Shown here in pieces: positions 6,155 to 6,949 of a stretch of 6,949 nucleotides of DNA. The notes beneath the pieces were generated by a model, which did no database searches, was not told the DNA's origin, and worked only from the letters and a program-made list of their open reading frames with translations. Source of the stretch: Chloroflexota bacterium (GTDB taxonomy: Bacteria > Chloroflexota > Dehalococcoidia > Lucifugimonadales > JACPCL1); assembly GCA_016210375.1 (NCBI GenBank), contig JACQUH010000020.1:1-6949 (forward strand), in the 5' to 3' direction. How positions within the stretch are numbered: the stretch's first letter is position 1; every line of letters begins with the position of its first letter. The translations under genes and the position numbers were made by a program.

Positions 6155-6565
6155 GTGCCGGAGTCCATCCGCGTCTCTGCCGTCCTTCCGGCCACGCCGC
6201 AGCGCATCTACGAGGCCTGGCTGGATAGCCGCCAGCATGGCAGCTTCACCGGCGGCGCCGCCGAGATAGACCCCACCGTCGGCGGGGTGTTCACCACCTG
6301 GGACGGCTACATCCGGGGCGTCACCGAGGCCCTGGAGCCATACCGCCGGATCCTCCAGGCGTGGCGCACCACCGACTTCCCGGAGGACGCCCCGGACTCC
6401 CGCCTGGAGGTGCTGCTAGAGCCTTCGGCCCGAGGTACTCGGATCACCCTCGTCCACACCGGCATCCCCGATGGCCAAGGTGCGGACTACAGGCAGGGCT
6501 GGAAAGACCACTACTTCGCCCCCATGAAGGCATACCTTGCCAAGGGGGAAGGACCCTTTCAATAG
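6155..6565 (+). CDS. SRPBCC-fold protein, AHSA1-like domain
   Basis: Small soluble protein of 136 residues with the AHSA1-like (activator of Hsp90 ATPase homologue, START/SRPBCC) pattern. The N-terminal ESIRVSAVLPATPQRIYEAW (3-22) forms the first strand and helix. GGAAEIDPTVGGVFTTWDGY (33-52) and EPYRRILQAWR (61-71) are the middle strands. RITLVHTGIP (96-105) and the C-terminal helix GWKDHYFAPMKAYLA (115-129) close a hydrophobic ligand cavity in this fold. The ligand and role are unknown; bacterial members are mostly uncharacterised. The GTG start is supported by AGGAGGAG (6141-6148), six bases upstream; a further GTG at 6107 would overlap porB and lacks family support. The 20-base gap after porB suggests co-transcription with the por genes, but a functional link is only inferred from position. 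Confidence 0.82.
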   Translation: MPESIRVSAVLPATPQRIYEAWLDSRQHGSFTGGAAEIDPTVGGVFTTWDGYIRGVTEALEPYRRILQAWRTTDFPEDAPDSRLEVLLEPSARGTRITLVHTGIPDGQGADYRQGWKDHYFAPMKAYLAKGEGPFQ

Positions 6566-6651
6566 CTATCTCAAAACTCTCACCGGGCGCTGCCCCCTGC
6601 TGGTCATTGACCAGATAGTCTGCTCCTGTGGTTCCGACCTCTCCTCCTGTG

Positions 6652-6680
6652 GTCCCCTTCTCCTGAAGGGAGAGGGGGAC
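6652..6680. repeat. Hairpin 1 of composite copy B
   Basis: GTCCCCTTCTCC (6652-6663) pairs with GAGAGGGGGAC-side bases 6669-6680, with one T-G wobble and the loop TGAAG. Counterpart of 4959-4985. Confidence 0.7.
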
Positions 6681-6691
6681 GATAGTATGAA

Positions 6692-6730
6692 GAATCGGTG
6701 GGATGCGGCAAGGCCGCATCCCACCGATTC
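6692..6730. repeat. 18-bp perfect hairpin with AAG loop (copy B)
   Basis: GAATCGGTGGGATGCGGC (6692-6709) is exactly complementary to 6713-6730, with loop AAG. It differs from 4998-5036 only at one compensated stem pair and in the loop. Confidence 0.92.
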
Positions 6731-6743
6731 AAATGTATCTTCT

Positions 6744-6768
6744 CCCCCTTCCCGATGCGGGAAGGAGG
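6744..6768. repeat. Hairpin 3 of composite copy B
   Basis: CCCCCTTCCCG (6744-6754) pairs with CGGGAAGGAGG (6758-6768) around ATG with a single mismatch. Counterpart of 2397-2419 and 5048-5075. Confidence 0.7.
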
Positions 6769-6888
6769 GAGCCAGAGGGAGTCAGGTTATTTGGGCAAAT
6801 ACCTTCAGGCTGGGGTGAAAAACCACTTTGAGATAGTTCCCTTGTGTCCTGTATCACAGATTCGTTGCATTTATGGATTGGCTTGGAC

Positions 6889-6949
6889 TTGTCATGCTGA
6901 ACGAAGTGAAGCATCTGGGGCGGTGGGAGACCCCTCCCCAGATTCTTCG
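6889..6949. repeat. TGTCATGCTGA-type dispersed repeat with hairpin (cut by window edge)
   Basis: TTGTCATGCTGAACGAAG begins near 6889 and resembles TGTCATTCTGAGCAAGC at about 2239. GAAGCATCTGGGG (6908-6920) pairs with CCCCAGATTCTTC (6936-6948) with one mismatch, and the inner GGG-AGA-CCC closes the apex. The right arm CCCAGATTCTTC equals the right arm of the hairpin at 778-818. The repeat probably continues past the window. Confidence 0.65.

Larger units (their letters stand above)
6567..6789. repeat. Composite intergenic repeat, copy B (after the SRPBCC gene)
   Basis: Second well-preserved copy of the element at 4875-5091. TATCTCAAAA (6567-6576) is followed at the same 18-base distance by GGGCGC (6585), then TGCCCCCTGCTGGTCATTGA and three hairpins (6652-6680, 6692-6730, 6744-6768). 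It starts directly after the SRPBCC stop codon. CTATCTCAAA (6566-6575) is repeated inverted as TTTGAGATAG at 6827-6836, so the full unit may extend to 6836. No transposase and no clear target duplication is visible. No gene is present from 6566 to the window end. Confidence 0.85.

Noticed and set aside
6566..6949. CRISPR array in the repeat-rich end
   Set aside because: The repeats are palindromes of differing sequence without regularly spaced identical units or unique spacers.

Overview
The window looks like chromosomal DNA from a GC-rich, anaerobic or facultatively anaerobic bacterium. The gene set and the dispersed intergenic palindromes, including TGTCATnCTGA-type repeats, resemble uncultivated Chloroflexota (Dehalococcoidia-like). 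That placement is an impression, not something the sequence proves. All recognisable genes are housekeeping or metabolic. No transposase, phage gene, CRISPR array or RNA gene was seen.

Layout. Positions 1-293 (minus) hold the N-terminal part of ornithine carbamoyltransferase (argF), cut by the window edge. A short divergent promoter region (294-413) separates it from a Lin0512-family conserved protein of unknown function (414-755, plus). A hairpin-filled gap of 84 bases (756-839) separates that gene from a convergent MFS transporter (840-2120, minus). A repeat-rich spacer (2145-2450) and a well-formed sigma70-type promoter (2575-2603) follow. They lead into a four-subunit 2-oxoacid (probably pyruvate):ferredoxin oxidoreductase operon: gamma porC (2702-3313), delta ferredoxin porD (3324-3632), alpha porA (3634-4863) and beta porB (5178-6134). 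A small SRPBCC/AHSA1-domain gene (6155-6565) sits 20 bases behind porB. The rest (6566-6949) is intergenic repeat.

How the genes work together. PorABCD together catalyse the ferredoxin- and CoA-dependent interconversion of pyruvate with acetyl-CoA and CO2. PorA and PorB carry the thiamine-diphosphate site, PorB carries the proximal Fe-S cluster, PorD carries two [4Fe-4S] clusters that pass electrons to ferredoxin, and PorC closes the CoA-handling part of the complex. The catalytic and cluster residues that I can recognise are all present, so the enzyme looks functional. The other genes are not obviously linked to it.

The most unusual feature is the intergenic DNA. Near-perfect hairpins share a GGC-N3-GCC apex (778-818, 2343-2389, 4998-5036, 6692-6730). 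Two of them differ by one stem pair that is changed on both arms. They are embedded in a composite element of about 220 bases with three successive hairpins. Related copies lie before porC, between porA and porB (breaking an otherwise tightly packed operon) and after the SRPBCC gene. I regard this repeat family as the item most worth follow-up.
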